Part shown: one piece after another, positions 34,628 to 42,382 of the stretch
Layout of the letters: the number at the start of each line of letters is the position of its first letter
Position numbering within the stretch: the first letter of the stretch is position 1
Source: DATBGO01 sp963695645
GTDB lineage: Bacteria; Actinomycetota; Actinomycetes; Streptosporangiales; Streptosporangiaceae
DNA length: 64,000 nucleotides
Assembly (NCBI GenBank): GCA_963695645.1
Contig: CAVOHC010000014.1
Coordinates: forward strand, 1-64,000
Direction: 5' to 3'
Notes under the pieces: generated by a model
The model's input: the letters and a program-made list of their open reading frames with translations, nothing else
Database searches by the model: none
What the model was told of the DNA's origin: nothing
Made by a program: the position numbers and the translations under genes

Positions 34628-34879
34628 CTAGTGCCCGAACTCGGCTTCGAGCGTTTCGACAGGCACGGAGTCACCCGGCTCATCCCATGCAGCCTCGGCC
34701 TCGGCGACGTCCTCCGCGTCTTCCGCAGCGCGCAGCGCCGCAATTACCGACTCGGGCACGATGGCGGCCACGCGCTCGCCGCCGATTGTCAGGTGCGTTA
34801 TTACGCCGTGACGGGCATTAGCAACGGCAGCCCTGACCGCCGGGCTGTCGGCGGGCACGTCACGCGCTGGCTCTCCCAT
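34628..34879 (-). CDS. Antitoxin of the RelE-type module (Phd/YefM-like)
   Basis: 83 aa from the ATG at 34879; a longer open frame extends to 35152 but is not needed and lacks family resemblance. The N-terminal part, REPARDVP-like GEPARDVPADSPAVRAAVAN followed by HGVITHLTIGGERVAAIVPE, resembles Phd/YefM DNA-binding domains that end 'G....aviv'. The acidic C-terminus (AAEDAEDVAEAEAAWDEPGD) would bind the toxin. It precedes the toxin by 3 nt. Confidence 0.85.
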   Translation of the reverse strand: MGEPARDVPADSPAVRAAVANARHGVITHLTIGGERVAAIVPESVIAALRAAEDAEDVAEAEAAWDEPGDSVPVETLEAEFGH

Positions 34880-35360
34880 GGTGATGAGTGTACGTACGTG
34901 TGTCGCGGCGTGCGCCGCCGTGCCCCGATGAACTGGGGCAAGCAACTCGTCGTATCCGCGGATCGCGCAGTCAGCCAGACCTGGCCGCAGCGCCGCACGC
35001 ATCCGGAAGCCATCCGAAAGACCGCGAAGCGAAGTAATGGTAGATATTGACACTGCCGCTGTGTCCGCATCAATGTTCCGTTGAGTTACTGTCCGCGCTC
35101 TGAGCCGCGCAGCCCCCGGTGAGGCAACGACCTGACCACGCGCCGATGGCACATCTGGAAAACGCCGCTGGTTTCACCCCGATGCGCCGTCGGCGCTATT
35201 GACCCCGGACCTTCGAGCATGGCCTCTGGGTGGGCGACCTGCACGGACGGGGCCAGTCTGGTGAGCCTGGCGGGTAGGCAGCGTCCTTGGCCGTTGCGGG
35301 TCTTCCCGGTGCATCTCTACTGGGTTAGCCCGACCGCAGCTGATGTTGTAACATATTGTT

Positions 35361-35651
35361 ATGACAACTATGACGATGGGTGTGCGGGAGGTTACCCGCA
35401 ATACCTCCGAGGTATTCGAGCGGACGAGCAACGGCGACACCATCATCGTGACCAACCGCGGCAGGGTGGTCGGGATCATCACGCCCCCCCAGGCGTACTC
35501 CCCAGAGCTGGCCGAGCTCATCGCCGCGGGCGCGGTGCTGCCGCCGGCCGTTCCCGGCGGCACGTCCGCGCTGCTATCGATGTCTGTCCCGGCGGGCGAG
35601 ACAAAGAACTCCTCGGCCGACCTTGATGCGATCCGAGAGGATCGCAGGTGA
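35361..35651 (+). CDS. vapB: Phd/YefM-family antitoxin
   Basis: 96 aa. The N-terminus MGVREVTRNTSEVFERTSNG then DTIIVTNRGRVVGIITP is the standard Phd/YefM DNA-binding fold. The C-terminal half is extended and would wrap the toxin. Its stop overlaps the start of the PIN toxin gene (GTGA). The local sequence before the ATG is AT-rich (TGTTGTAACATATTGTTATG), probably the autoregulated promoter with a palindromic operator. Confidence 0.9.
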   Translation: MTTMTMGVREVTRNTSEVFERTSNGDTIIVTNRGRVVGIITPPQAYSPELAELIAAGAVLPPAVPGGTSALLSMSVPAGETKNSSADLDAIREDRR

Positions 35652-36034
35652 TCTACATCGACACCTCTGCCGTGCTCAAGCTTGTCCATCCCGAGCCCGA
35701 GAGCGCGCCGCTGCGGATCTGGCTGGCCGACCACCCGGACGACCTGGTGAGTTCAGCCCTGGTCCGCACCGAGACGCGCCGCGCATTGTTGCGCAATGAC
35801 CCGGCTGCGCTGCCGAATCTGCCAGCGGTCTTGTCGGTGATAGCCCAGATCCCGGTCAGCGAAGCTGTCCTGGATTCGGCCGCGAGGTTCCCAGATCACA
35901 TGCTTCGCTCGTTGGACGCTATTCACCTAGCCAGCGCTCAGGCAATAGCTGGCGTGACGGCTCTGCTCGCCTATGACAAACGGCTGGCCGAAGCGTCACG
36001 TCTGGCGGGCATCACCGTGGTCAGCCCAGCCTGA
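35648..36034 (+). CDS. vapC: PIN-domain ribonuclease toxin (VapC family)
   Basis: 128 aa from a GTG that overlaps the antitoxin stop. PIN-domain acidic residues are in place: YIDTSAVLKLV with Asp near residue 5, the SSALVRTETRRALLR segment with Glu near 43, and LRSLDAIHLASAQ with Asp near 94, then LLAYDKRLAEAS with Asp near 113. VapC toxins cleave tRNA or rRNA in a Mg2+-dependent way. The module stands within a decayed duplicated segment. Confidence 0.94.
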   Translation: MIYIDTSAVLKLVHPEPESAPLRIWLADHPDDLVSSALVRTETRRALLRNDPAALPNLPAVLSVIAQIPVSEAVLDSAARFPDHMLRSLDAIHLASAQAIAGVTALLAYDKRLAEASRLAGITVVSPA

Positions 36035-36247
36035 TGGGATCACGCTCACCTTCCGTCCCGCGATGGCCGCCTAGCGGCACCGGGCCGCACCGGGTTCCAG
36101 ATGCGAGGTGACCTCCGCGCACCGCCGTGATCGGTGGCTGATCAGCCAGCGCCTGATGCGGGCGCAGCGTAGGCAGCGAGATCGCCGCGCGGCCCGGCCC
36201 CGCCCCGAGGGCGGGCCGGGCCGCGCTGGGGCCCCCGCGGAGGCCGG

Positions 36248-37102
36248 CTACCTGACGATCTGGATGACGCGCTCCATGCCGAGCTGGGTGTGCTCGCGGT
36301 GGTCCTGGGTGTCCATGAAGCACGCCAGCACCCAGTACCCAGGCCGGTTGTGGATGACCTGCTGCTGGTAGGCGCCGTGCGTCAGGATGTTGACGAATGA
36401 GTAGAAGTCGGTGGCCAGGCGCTGCGCCTGGCTGTCCTTGCCGGCCTTCAGCAGCGCAGCGATCTTGCGCGCGTCGGCCGCATTGCGGCCGCGGGCTGCG
36501 ACGATCATGTGCACGAGGAAGCCATGGTTGGCGAAGCGGACCAGCTCGCCGTCGTGCAGCCTTCCGGGCCCGCGGAAGCCGAACTCGATCGACGCGACTG
36601 TCGCCTGCGGCTTAGGCAGCTTGGCCGGCGAAGCGGCCCCGGTGATCGTGAATTGTGTATGCGGCGGGATCTTGGCATTCGATGCCAGGTCGAGCGCGAC
36701 ATATCTGCCGGGAGCCAGGTTGGCCTGGGCCGAGGTGGTGCCCTTGTTGGCCTGCGGGCTGAAGACGATGGACGCGATGAGGGCGATGTTGTTCGGGTCT
36801 CCCGCCGCGGCCTGGAAGAGCTGGGCCACGGTGACCCCCGGGTCGAGCCGGACAAATGTCGGGTCCCCCTGCGGCTCGCGGGTAACCTTCGACACGACCT
36901 CGACCCCGCCGGACGTCGCCCCGGTGACTTTGATCGTCTTGCCGTTCATCGCAACAAAGATCTTGGGTAGTGCCGCGTGGCTCGGTACCAGGGAGCGCGC
37001 CGGCCGGGCGACGGCGGCACTGGCGGCCACGCCGGTCACGCCGAGGGCCGCCGCGGTGACGGCAGCGCCGACGGCTACGTGAATCCGCTTGTGCTTAAGC
37101 AT
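36248..37102 (-). CDS. Secreted protein, cupredoxin-like C-terminus, function unknown
   Basis: 284 aa. Signal peptide: MLKHKRIHVAV, hydrophobic AAVTAAALGVTGVAASAAVA, cleavage near residue 32. The mature part has APGRYVALDLASNAKIPPHT then FTITG..., LVRFANHGFLVHMIVAARG and a C-terminal GYWVLACFMDTQDHREHTQL with GMERVIQIV. The 'F.N.....H' plus 'GxWxxxCF......H...GM' layout resembles copper-binding cupredoxins (His, Cys, His, Met), so metal binding is possible (inference). The last 30 codons are duplicated at 34192-34284. Confidence 0.85.
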   Translation of the reverse strand: MLKHKRIHVAVGAAVTAAALGVTGVAASAAVARPARSLVPSHAALPKIFVAMNGKTIKVTGATSGGVEVVSKVTREPQGDPTFVRLDPGVTVAQLFQAAAGDPNNIALIASIVFSPQANKGTTSAQANLAPGRYVALDLASNAKIPPHTQFTITGAASPAKLPKPQATVASIEFGFRGPGRLHDGELVRFANHGFLVHMIVAARGRNAADARKIAALLKAGKDSQAQRLATDFYSFVNILTHGAYQQQVIHNRPGYWVLACFMDTQDHREHTQLGMERVIQIVR

Positions 37103-37681
37103 AGATTTGTCCCCTTATGGATATGTATATGCCGGTTCGATGCCAGCATGTGCCGGACGTATAGATAGACGCCGCACTAATGGCTGCGGATGACACCACT
37201 TGGGTGGTTTGCTGTCCCTAAATCGATTGCAGAACGAAAGGCGGCGCTCAGGCGCTTCGGTTGTGGGCCCGGCCGAGTTCACAGCCTGCAACTTTATATG
37301 GCGAGGGCGTCGTTCGCCGATCAGGGGACGAAGGCTGCGATTCTGGACCGCCTTTGGCTGGCCGCCACATTCCCGAAAACTGTCGCCAGGCCGAGGCAGA
37401 AAGGCCGAGCGGGTGCTGGCTGACAGTGATCGGAGGGATATGCGCTGGTCGGAGATGGAAGACGCGCAGCCGCGGCTAACCGAGCTCGGACGGCGGCGCT
37501 TGCTCGCCCCCGGGTGGCACCCTAAGCCCGGGTGCCACCCTGAGCCCCGGTGGCAGCCTCAGCCCCGGTGGCAGCACCAGCCCACGTGAGCCCGGTGGCG
37601 GCCTATGCGAGCCCCGGTGGCAGCACCAGCCCAGGCCCGGCACATCACGTGCGGCCTGCGCCGTGGGGGCAGAATGCTGCC
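37103..37681. other. Intergenic region with CCCGGTGGCA-type repeats
   Basis: 579 nt between divergent genes. The first 100 nt upstream of the secreted-protein gene are AT-richer (TATGGATATGTATATG) and probably hold its promoter. From about 37507 to 37640 there are repeats of CCCCGGTGGCAGC(C/A)(T/C)CAG and their inverse (GGTGCCACC), able to form hairpins before the amidohydrolase gene. Small open frames in between show no family resemblance. Confidence 0.65.
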
Positions 37682-38500
37682 ATGGCCATTGTCGACGCCT
37701 GGATGCAGCATCCGACTCCGGGATTTCTGCAGAATGACATGTTCGAGTCGCTTCGGCGGTGGACCGGGCAGCAGCTGCCGGTCGACGAGGTACCCATCGA
37801 GCGCACCCTCGCCGCCATGGACGAAGCCGGCGTGCAGCGCGGGATGATCTGCGCCTGGTACGACGCGAGCGGCCCGCTCATCAGCAACGACCTGGTGGCG
37901 GGCTGGGTCGCGGCGCATCCGGACCGGCTGACCGGCATCGCGTCCGTCGACATCCGCCGCCCGCGGCCGGCCGTGCTGGAACTGCGCCGGGCGGTCAGCG
38001 AGCTCGGGTTCCGCGGGTTGCGCGTCGTGCCGTGGCTGTGGGGACTGCCGCCTAATCACCGGCTGTACTATCCGCTGTTGGCTGAGTGCGTGGAACTCGG
38101 CATCCCGTTCCTGACCCAGGTCGGCCACACTGGCCCACTGCGCACGTCGGAGACCGGCCGGCCGATCCCCTACCTCGACGACGTCGCCCTCGACTTCCCC
38201 GAACTCGTGATCGTCGGCGGCCACATCGGCTACCCGTGGACCACCGAGATGATCGCGCTTGCCACCAAGTACCCCAACGTCTACATCGACACCTCCGCCT
38301 ACGTGGCGCACCGCTACCCGGCCGAGCTCGTCGAGTACCTGCGCGGGCATGGCCGGCGTAAGGTCCTCTTCGGGTCCAACTACCCCATGATCACCCCGGC
38401 GCAGGCCCTGCGGCGCCTCGGCGAGCTCGGCCTGGACGACGAGGCCCGGGACCTGTTCCTGGGCGGCAACGCGTCGCGGCTCTTCGCCACGGACAGCTGA
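37682..38500 (+). CDS. Amidohydrolase family protein (amidohydrolase_2)
   Basis: 272 aa from the ATG at 37682. The amidohydrolase-2 barrel is suggested by VDAWMQHPTPGF at the start (the usual HxH is replaced by WMQHP), GFRGLRVVPWLWGLPPNHRL, the IPFLTQVGHTG strand with a metal-type His, VIVGGHIGYPWTTEMI and the C-terminal VLFGSNYPMI (usually 'FGTDxP' with an Asp; here Asn). So the metal-binding set looks altered. Family members include decarboxylases and lactonases such as PDC hydrolases. Confidence 0.88.
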   Translation: MAIVDAWMQHPTPGFLQNDMFESLRRWTGQQLPVDEVPIERTLAAMDEAGVQRGMICAWYDASGPLISNDLVAGWVAAHPDRLTGIASVDIRRPRPAVLELRRAVSELGFRGLRVVPWLWGLPPNHRLYYPLLAECVELGIPFLTQVGHTGPLRTSETGRPIPYLDDVALDFPELVIVGGHIGYPWTTEMIALATKYPNVYIDTSAYVAHRYPAELVEYLRGHGRRKVLFGSNYPMITPAQALRRLGELGLDDEARDLFLGGNASRLFATDS

Positions 38501-38828
38501 CGACCTGCCGCAACCGGGGCGGGGCAGCGGCTCGCTTTCCCGAATAAGAACGGTGCACTGCAACGTGATTCGTGCACCACCCCCGCCCATGACCCGGATA
38601 CAGGAGCCTGACCTCAGATCCCGCGCCGGTTCCCCGGGTATCAGAAAGGCAGCAGCGCGTGGTCGTCCTTCGCCGAATCAGCGGTAGCCCGGGCCAGCTC
38701 TGGTCAGCGCACCCGGTGCCATGATCACGGTTATCAAGGTGTGCCCGGACCCCACCAAATCACCCGCGATCATGTCAGAGACAGCATGAGCCGCGCCCGG
38801 CGCCCGGCGGCCCGCCGGAGTCTGTCGG
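38501..38828. other. Intergenic region, no gene recognised
   Basis: 328 nt between the convergent amidohydrolase and SnoaL-like genes. No frame resembles a known family and no long repeat or strong hairpin stands out. Confidence 0.5.
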
Positions 38829-39326
38829 TCAGCCCTTGACGTAGGCCAGTTTCTCGGTGACCAGGCCATTCCTGACCGTGATGATGTCTGCGCCGCGCAC
38901 GTGGCCGTCGCCCCAGTCGAACCGCCACCGCTGAACCAGGCGGTCACCGGCGACGAACGAGTCCTCCACGGTGAAATGGCTGCGCTCGTTGTCGAAGATC
39001 GGCTTCCAGGCGGCGCGGATGGCCATCCTGCCGGTGCTGCGCTCGCCGTCCGGTCCCGGGAAGGTGGACTCGAATACGCAGTCCTCGCTCGTCAGCGCCA
39101 GGGCGGCGTCGAGGTCGTGGGCGTTCCAGGCCGCATTGAAACGGTCGACGACCGCGGCGACCTGCTCGGCGGCGTGGCTGCCGGTCACCTGCTCGGCGGC
39201 GGGGCTGGCAGCGACCTGCCCGGCGGCGTGGCTGCCGGTCACCTGCTCGGCGGCCGGGCTGGCAGCGATCTGCTCGCCGGCGGGGCTGGCGGCGGGCTGC
39301 TCGGCGGCGGGGCTGGCGGCGGTCAT
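38829..39326 (-). CDS. SnoaL-like/NTF2-fold protein (SgcJ/EcaC family) with repetitive N-terminus
   Basis: 165 aa. The NTF2-like domain starts near residue 52: VAAVVDRFNAAWNAHDLDAA then LALTSEDCVFEST, RMAIRAAWKPIF and LVQRWRFDWGDGHVRGADII, a usual SnoaL pattern. The first 50 residues are six near-copies of an 8- or 9-residue unit alternating (V)AASPAAEQ and VTGSHAA(G/E)Q. It overlaps the DUF1059 gene as ATGA, and both lie behind two palindromic operators. The biochemical role is unknown. Confidence 0.88.
   Translation of the reverse strand: MTAASPAAEQPAASPAGEQIAASPAAEQVTGSHAAGQVAASPAAEQVTGSHAAEQVAAVVDRFNAAWNAHDLDAALALTSEDCVFESTFPGPDGERSTGRMAIRAAWKPIFDNERSHFTVEDSFVAGDRLVQRWRFDWGDGHVRGADIITVRNGLVTEKLAYVKG
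39152..39320 (-). repeat. 27-nt alternating tandem repeat in the SnoaL-like gene
   Basis: About six units of 24-27 nt built on CTGCTCGGCGGC(G/C)GGGCTGGCAGCGA and CTGCTCGGCGGCGTGGCTGCCGGTCAC lie in frame, encoding the repetitive N-terminus. A 54-nt higher-order unit (one of each) is repeated twice. Confidence 0.85.
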
Positions 39327-39517
39327 GCCAGCGCGGGCTCGGCGTCCTGCAGCGCGCCCCTGAGCATCTCCCGCAGCTCGGGGGTGTCGGCGTGGCCGTG
39401 CTTGGCGACGGCATGCGCGGTGGCGGCGTCGAGGACCTCGTCCTCGCTGCCCGCGATCGTGAGCGTGCAGTTGCTGTCGCTCGGTGCCTGGCGGCAGTCG
39501 ATCATCTTCCTGGCCAT
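39323..39517 (-). CDS. DUF1059 family small protein
   Basis: 64 aa. The pattern RKMIDCRQAPSDSNCTLTIA then GSEDEVLDAATAHAVAKHGH is that of DUF1059 ('...DCR...s.C...i.g.tedEvl..a..Ha...HG'), with two Cys and His that could bind metal. GGAAGGAACCACC precedes the ATG. It is the first gene of a two-gene unit, coupled to the SnoaL-like gene by a 4-nt overlap. The function of the family is unknown. Confidence 0.9.
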   Translation of the reverse strand: MARKMIDCRQAPSDSNCTLTIAGSEDEVLDAATAHAVAKHGHADTPELREMLRGALQDAEPALA

Positions 39518-39563
39518 GGTGGTTCCTTCCGCCCTGCTCGCAGCCGCGACCGCGAGACTGCTT

Positions 39564-39600
39564 ACCTACTGATAGGTCAGATACTTACCTACTATTAGGT
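39564..39600. promoter_or_regulatory. Pair of palindromic operators (ACCTA-N4-TAGGT)
   Basis: ACCTACTGATAGGT at 39564-39577 and ACCTACTATTAGGT at 39587-39600 are 14-nt inverted repeats 23 nt apart, both extended by TT...CA. They lie 47-83 nt upstream of the DUF1059 start, in the promoter position. Such twin sites suit binding of a dimeric repressor such as TetR, MarR or PadR type. The regulator is not adjacent. Confidence 0.7.
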
Positions 39601-39862
39601 CAGCGTCAAGGGCCGTGGGGTCAGCGTCAAGGGCCGTGGGGTCAGCGTCAAGGGCGTGGGTCAGCGTCAAGGGCGTGGCTCAGCGTCAAGGGCGTGGGTC
39701 AGCGTCTAGGGCGTGGCTCGGCGTCTAGGGCGTGGGTCAGCGTCTAGGGCGTGGCTCGGCGTCTAGGGCGTAGGTCGGCGTCTAGGGCGTAGGTCGGCGT
39801 CTAGGGCGTGGCTCAGCGTCTAGGGCGCAGGTCGACGTCTAGGGCGCAGGTCAGCGTCAAGG
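39599..39862. repeat. 19-nt minisatellite (about 14 copies)
   Basis: About fourteen units of 18-21 nt with core GTCAGCGTC(A/T)AGGGCGTGG fill the gap between the operators of the DUF1059 operon and the glycosyltransferase stop at 39881. Units near the operator carry TCAAGG and GCCGTGG; distal ones carry TCTAGG and GCGTAG, showing block-wise spread of variants. It is non-coding and abuts the second operator. Confidence 0.93.
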
Positions 39863-39880
39863 GTGCCATGGCGGCCGGGG

Positions 39881-41422
39881 CTAGGACCGCCGCACCGGAT
39901 GTCGCGCGTATACCAGGAATCCGTGAACGCGCCGGTCTTCGAGGCGGAAATGCCTGCTCATGTAGCGCATGACGGCCCGGTCCCAGCCCGGGTTGGGATG
40001 GGGCACGATAACGGTGTCCGATGCTTTGACCCAGCGCAGGAAGGTAGCCTGCAGCGCCGCATTGGCCTTGTCGGAGGGGGTCAGCGCGAGGCCGTGGTCG
40101 AGCACCCGTTCCTGGCCGAGCCAGTCGACGACCTGCGGGCAGCCGCGGACATCGCCGGTGAAGCGGTTGTCGAGGATGGCCAGCGACGGATCGAGGGACA
40201 GGACGCAGCCGTGCGGCAGTATCTCGCTGGCGAACGCGCCGTCGACCTGCGTGACCGGCCCGGCCGCGACGATCCCGTTCAGGCTCCGTCCGAGCATGGC
40301 GCAGATCAGGATGAGCGGCACCGCGGTGGCCGCGAGCGCGGCGGCCCGTGACCCGCGGAACCGGTCGCGCAGCCGGACCGCCACCGCGCCGTAGAGCAGC
40401 GCGATGAACGGCGCCGCGAATCCGGCGTAGTGGTAGTAGTACGTGGGCGAGCTGAGCAGGGCGGCCACGGCAAGCGCGGTGGCCAGCAGCGCGAAGAGGT
40501 CGAGCGGGCTTGCGGCCGTCCGGCCGCGCCCGGTGAAGGCCGCCACGCACAGCGCCGCCAGGCACAGTGCCGCCAGGATGGCGGTCACCGCCGCCACCGC
40601 CTGGCCGCGTGCCGCGTGCGCGGCCACGAACGGGTAGAGGCCGGGAAGGCCGGTGAGGTCGGCCAGCCGGTCCACCGGCGGGTAGCCGCCGCCGTTGCGG
40701 ATGGCCTGGGTCACGAAGACCTGCCGGACGAAGCCGCCCGGCGAGCCGATGATGAACGGTAGCGAGCACGCACCGAACCCGGCGGCGCCCCCGGCCACCA
40801 GCCTGCCGCGGGCCGCCGGCGCCGATCGCCACGCGACGCACAGCGCGGCGAGCAGCGGCAGCGCCGCCCACAGCTTGATCGCGCCGGCCGCCCCGATGAG
40901 CACCCCGCAGGCCAGCAGGCGGCGCCGCGACGTGGTGATCCGGTCCCCGTCGAACAGGCAGAGCAGCCCGGCCAGGCAGAAGAACACGAGCGGGGGCTCG
41001 AGCAGCACGGTCTGGGCCGAGCCGATCGTGGCCGGATACACGGCCATGAACCCCGTCGACACGACCACCTGCAGCGTAGGCCGGTGCCGAACCAGCAGTC
41101 CCAGCATCACCACGTTGGCCGTCGCGGTCAGGTCGATGAAGATCCGGGCCGTCTCGAACGCGTGCGCGGTCCCGGTCAGGGAGGACAGCGCCGCGAAGGG
41201 CAGCAGCAGCACGCTGATCATCGGCGGCTGGATGAGGACGAAATCACGGTAGGGCAGTATCCCGTGGATCAGCTGCAGCGACGACCCGAAGTACACGCCG
41301 TCGTCGTACTCGTCGTGCCCGCTCAGGTGGCCGTGCAGGAGCGACTGGAGGAGCAGCACGCCGAGCGTCGCGGCGGCCACGGCCGCGATGACAGTCATGT
41401 TGCGCCGTGACCGGCCCGCCAT
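39881..41422 (-). CDS. Integral membrane glycosyltransferase, GT-C type (GT87/GT39-like)
   Basis: 513 aa from the ATG at 41422, preceded by AGGACC; the frame opens 38 codons earlier without family-like sequence. About ten membrane helices are present. The first extracellular loop reads HLSGHDEYDDGVYFGSSLQL then ILPYRDFVLIQPP, the DD/DE-type acidic motif of GT-C enzymes that use polyprenyl-phosphate sugars. The C-terminal 110 residues form a soluble domain. In actinobacteria such enzymes act in cell-envelope glycan or protein mannosylation. The acceptor is unknown. It is not linked to the 48-60 kb locus. Confidence 0.85.
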   Translation of the reverse strand: MAGRSRRNMTVIAAVAAATLGVLLLQSLLHGHLSGHDEYDDGVYFGSSLQLIHGILPYRDFVLIQPPMISVLLLPFAALSSLTGTAHAFETARIFIDLTATANVVMLGLLVRHRPTLQVVVSTGFMAVYPATIGSAQTVLLEPPLVFFCLAGLLCLFDGDRITTSRRRLLACGVLIGAAGAIKLWAALPLLAALCVAWRSAPAARGRLVAGGAAGFGACSLPFIIGSPGGFVRQVFVTQAIRNGGGYPPVDRLADLTGLPGLYPFVAAHAARGQAVAAVTAILAALCLAALCVAAFTGRGRTAASPLDLFALLATALAVAALLSSPTYYYHYAGFAAPFIALLYGAVAVRLRDRFRGSRAAALAATAVPLILICAMLGRSLNGIVAAGPVTQVDGAFASEILPHGCVLSLDPSLAILDNRFTGDVRGCPQVVDWLGQERVLDHGLALTPSDKANAALQATFLRWVKASDTVIVPHPNPGWDRAVMRYMSRHFRLEDRRVHGFLVYARHPVRRS

Positions 41423-41576
41423 CTGGTCCTGGCCGGCCCGCGGCAGCGTTATCTGCCCTGGCCCCTCCGCCGTCCGGGCATCAAGCCCGGAAGAGGGCAG
41501 CACGCCGGAGCCTCGGGGCCATCGCCAAGTCGCCACGCAGAAGAAAATACTCTGTGACCGGGGGTGAATGAGGCGA

Positions 41577-42314
41577 TTACGGCTGGTAGCGGTAGCCCAT
41601 TCCGGGCTCGGTGAGCAGGTGGCGTGGGCGCGGCGGGTCGTCCTCCAGCTTGCGGCGCAGCCTGGCCATGTGGAACCGCAGGTAGTGGGTGCTGCGCTCG
41701 AATCCGGGGCCCCAGACCGCGTTCAGCAGCGTGTCCGAGCTGACCAGCTGGCCAGGGGCGTGCAGCAGGATCTCCAGGAGCCGCCACTCCGTCGGGGTGA
41801 GGTGAACGGCCTCGGCGTCCGGCTCGGCCTCGGCGTCCGGCTCGGCCTCGGCGTCCGGCTCGGCCTCGCCGTCGCGGGTCCTGGTGATCGTGTAGGCGGT
41901 CAGGTCCACCACGAACCCGCCGATGGCGAAGGTGCTTTCGTTCGCAGGGCGATCCTCACGGCGGAGCGCGGCCCGCAGCCGGGCCAGCAGTTCCTCCATC
42001 GAGAACGGCTTGGTGACGTAGTCATCGGCGCCGGCGTCCAGCGCCCCGATCTTGTCGCCGGGGCCGGCCCGGCCGGATAGCACGATGACCGGTGCGGCCG
42101 ACCAGTTGCGTAGCTGCCTGATCACCTGGGTGCCGTCCAGGTCGGGGAGGCCGAGGTCGAGGAGCACCGCGTCGGGCGGCCGCCGCTGCGCCTCGGCGAG
42201 GGCCTGCAGGCCGGTGAGCGCCGTCGCGACGTCGTAGCCGCGGGCGCGCAAGTTGATTCGGAGCGCGCGCAGCAGCGCGGGCTCGTCTTCCACGATAAGG
42301 ATGCGCTGGCTCAT
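41577..42314 (-). CDS. kdpE: Second KdpE response regulator, with a short repetitive linker
   Basis: 245 aa from the ATG at 42314. Receiver: ILIVEDEPALLRALRINLRA, phospho-Asp in AVLLDLGLPDLDGTQ near 51, Lys in YVTKPFSMEELLAR. The winged helix runs from HLTPTEWRLLEILLHAPGQL to EPGMGYRYQP, very like the other KdpE of this window. The linker carries three copies of a 6-residue unit (EAEPDA). It starts 68 nt after kdpC on the same strand, so it probably belongs to the kdpFABC operon. No kdpD follows; the next gene is a glycosyltransferase. Confidence 0.93.
   Translation of the reverse strand: MSQRILIVEDEPALLRALRINLRARGYDVATALTGLQALAEAQRRPPDAVLLDLGLPDLDGTQVIRQLRNWSAAPVIVLSGRAGPGDKIGALDAGADDYVTKPFSMEELLARLRAALRREDRPANESTFAIGGFVVDLTAYTITRTRDGEAEPDAEAEPDAEAEPDAEAVHLTPTEWRLLEILLHAPGQLVSSDTLLNAVWGPGFERSTHYLRFHMARLRRKLEDDPPRPRHLLTEPGMGYRYQP
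41809..41868 (-). repeat. 18-nt in-frame tandem repeat in the second kdpE
   Basis: Slightly more than three copies of an 18-nt unit (GGCCTCGGCGTCCGGCTC in plus orientation) encode an acidic EAEPDA repeat at the junction of the receiver and DNA-binding domains, the same place as the 15-nt array in the other kdpE. Confidence 0.9.
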
Positions 42315-42382
42315 CGGCGTAACCACGCGCGCGGGCGGACTGTCCGTCCGCCCGCGCGCCTGTGTCATCTGCGTTTTTCGGT

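Larger units (their letters stand above)
35136..36340. repeat. Segmental duplication, copy 2 (decayed, with inserted toxin-antitoxin module)
   Basis: Blocks at 35136-35228, 36062-36118 and 36172-36340 match 32605-32698, 33421-33477 and 34116-34284 in order and orientation. The sequence between the first two blocks, where the rest of cupin and the TetR start region should lie, is replaced by the VapBC-type module at 35361-36034. A trace of the AraC remnant (TGATGCGGGCGCAG at about 36152) lies between the last two. The third block joins the intact secreted-protein gene. Confidence 0.85.

Noticed and set aside
32605..36340. Insertion sequence or prophage explaining the duplication and toxin-antitoxin modules
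   Set aside because: No transposase, integrase, terminal inverted repeats or att-like repeats were found at the block borders.
37190..37423. 77-codon plus-strand frame in the gap before the amidohydrolase
   Set aside because: No ribosome-binding site or family-like sequence, and it lies in the probable promoter region of the divergent secreted-protein gene.
19918..39862. Possible CRISPR arrays
   Set aside because: The arrays consist of contiguous 13-19-nt units with no unique spacers, and no cas genes are present.
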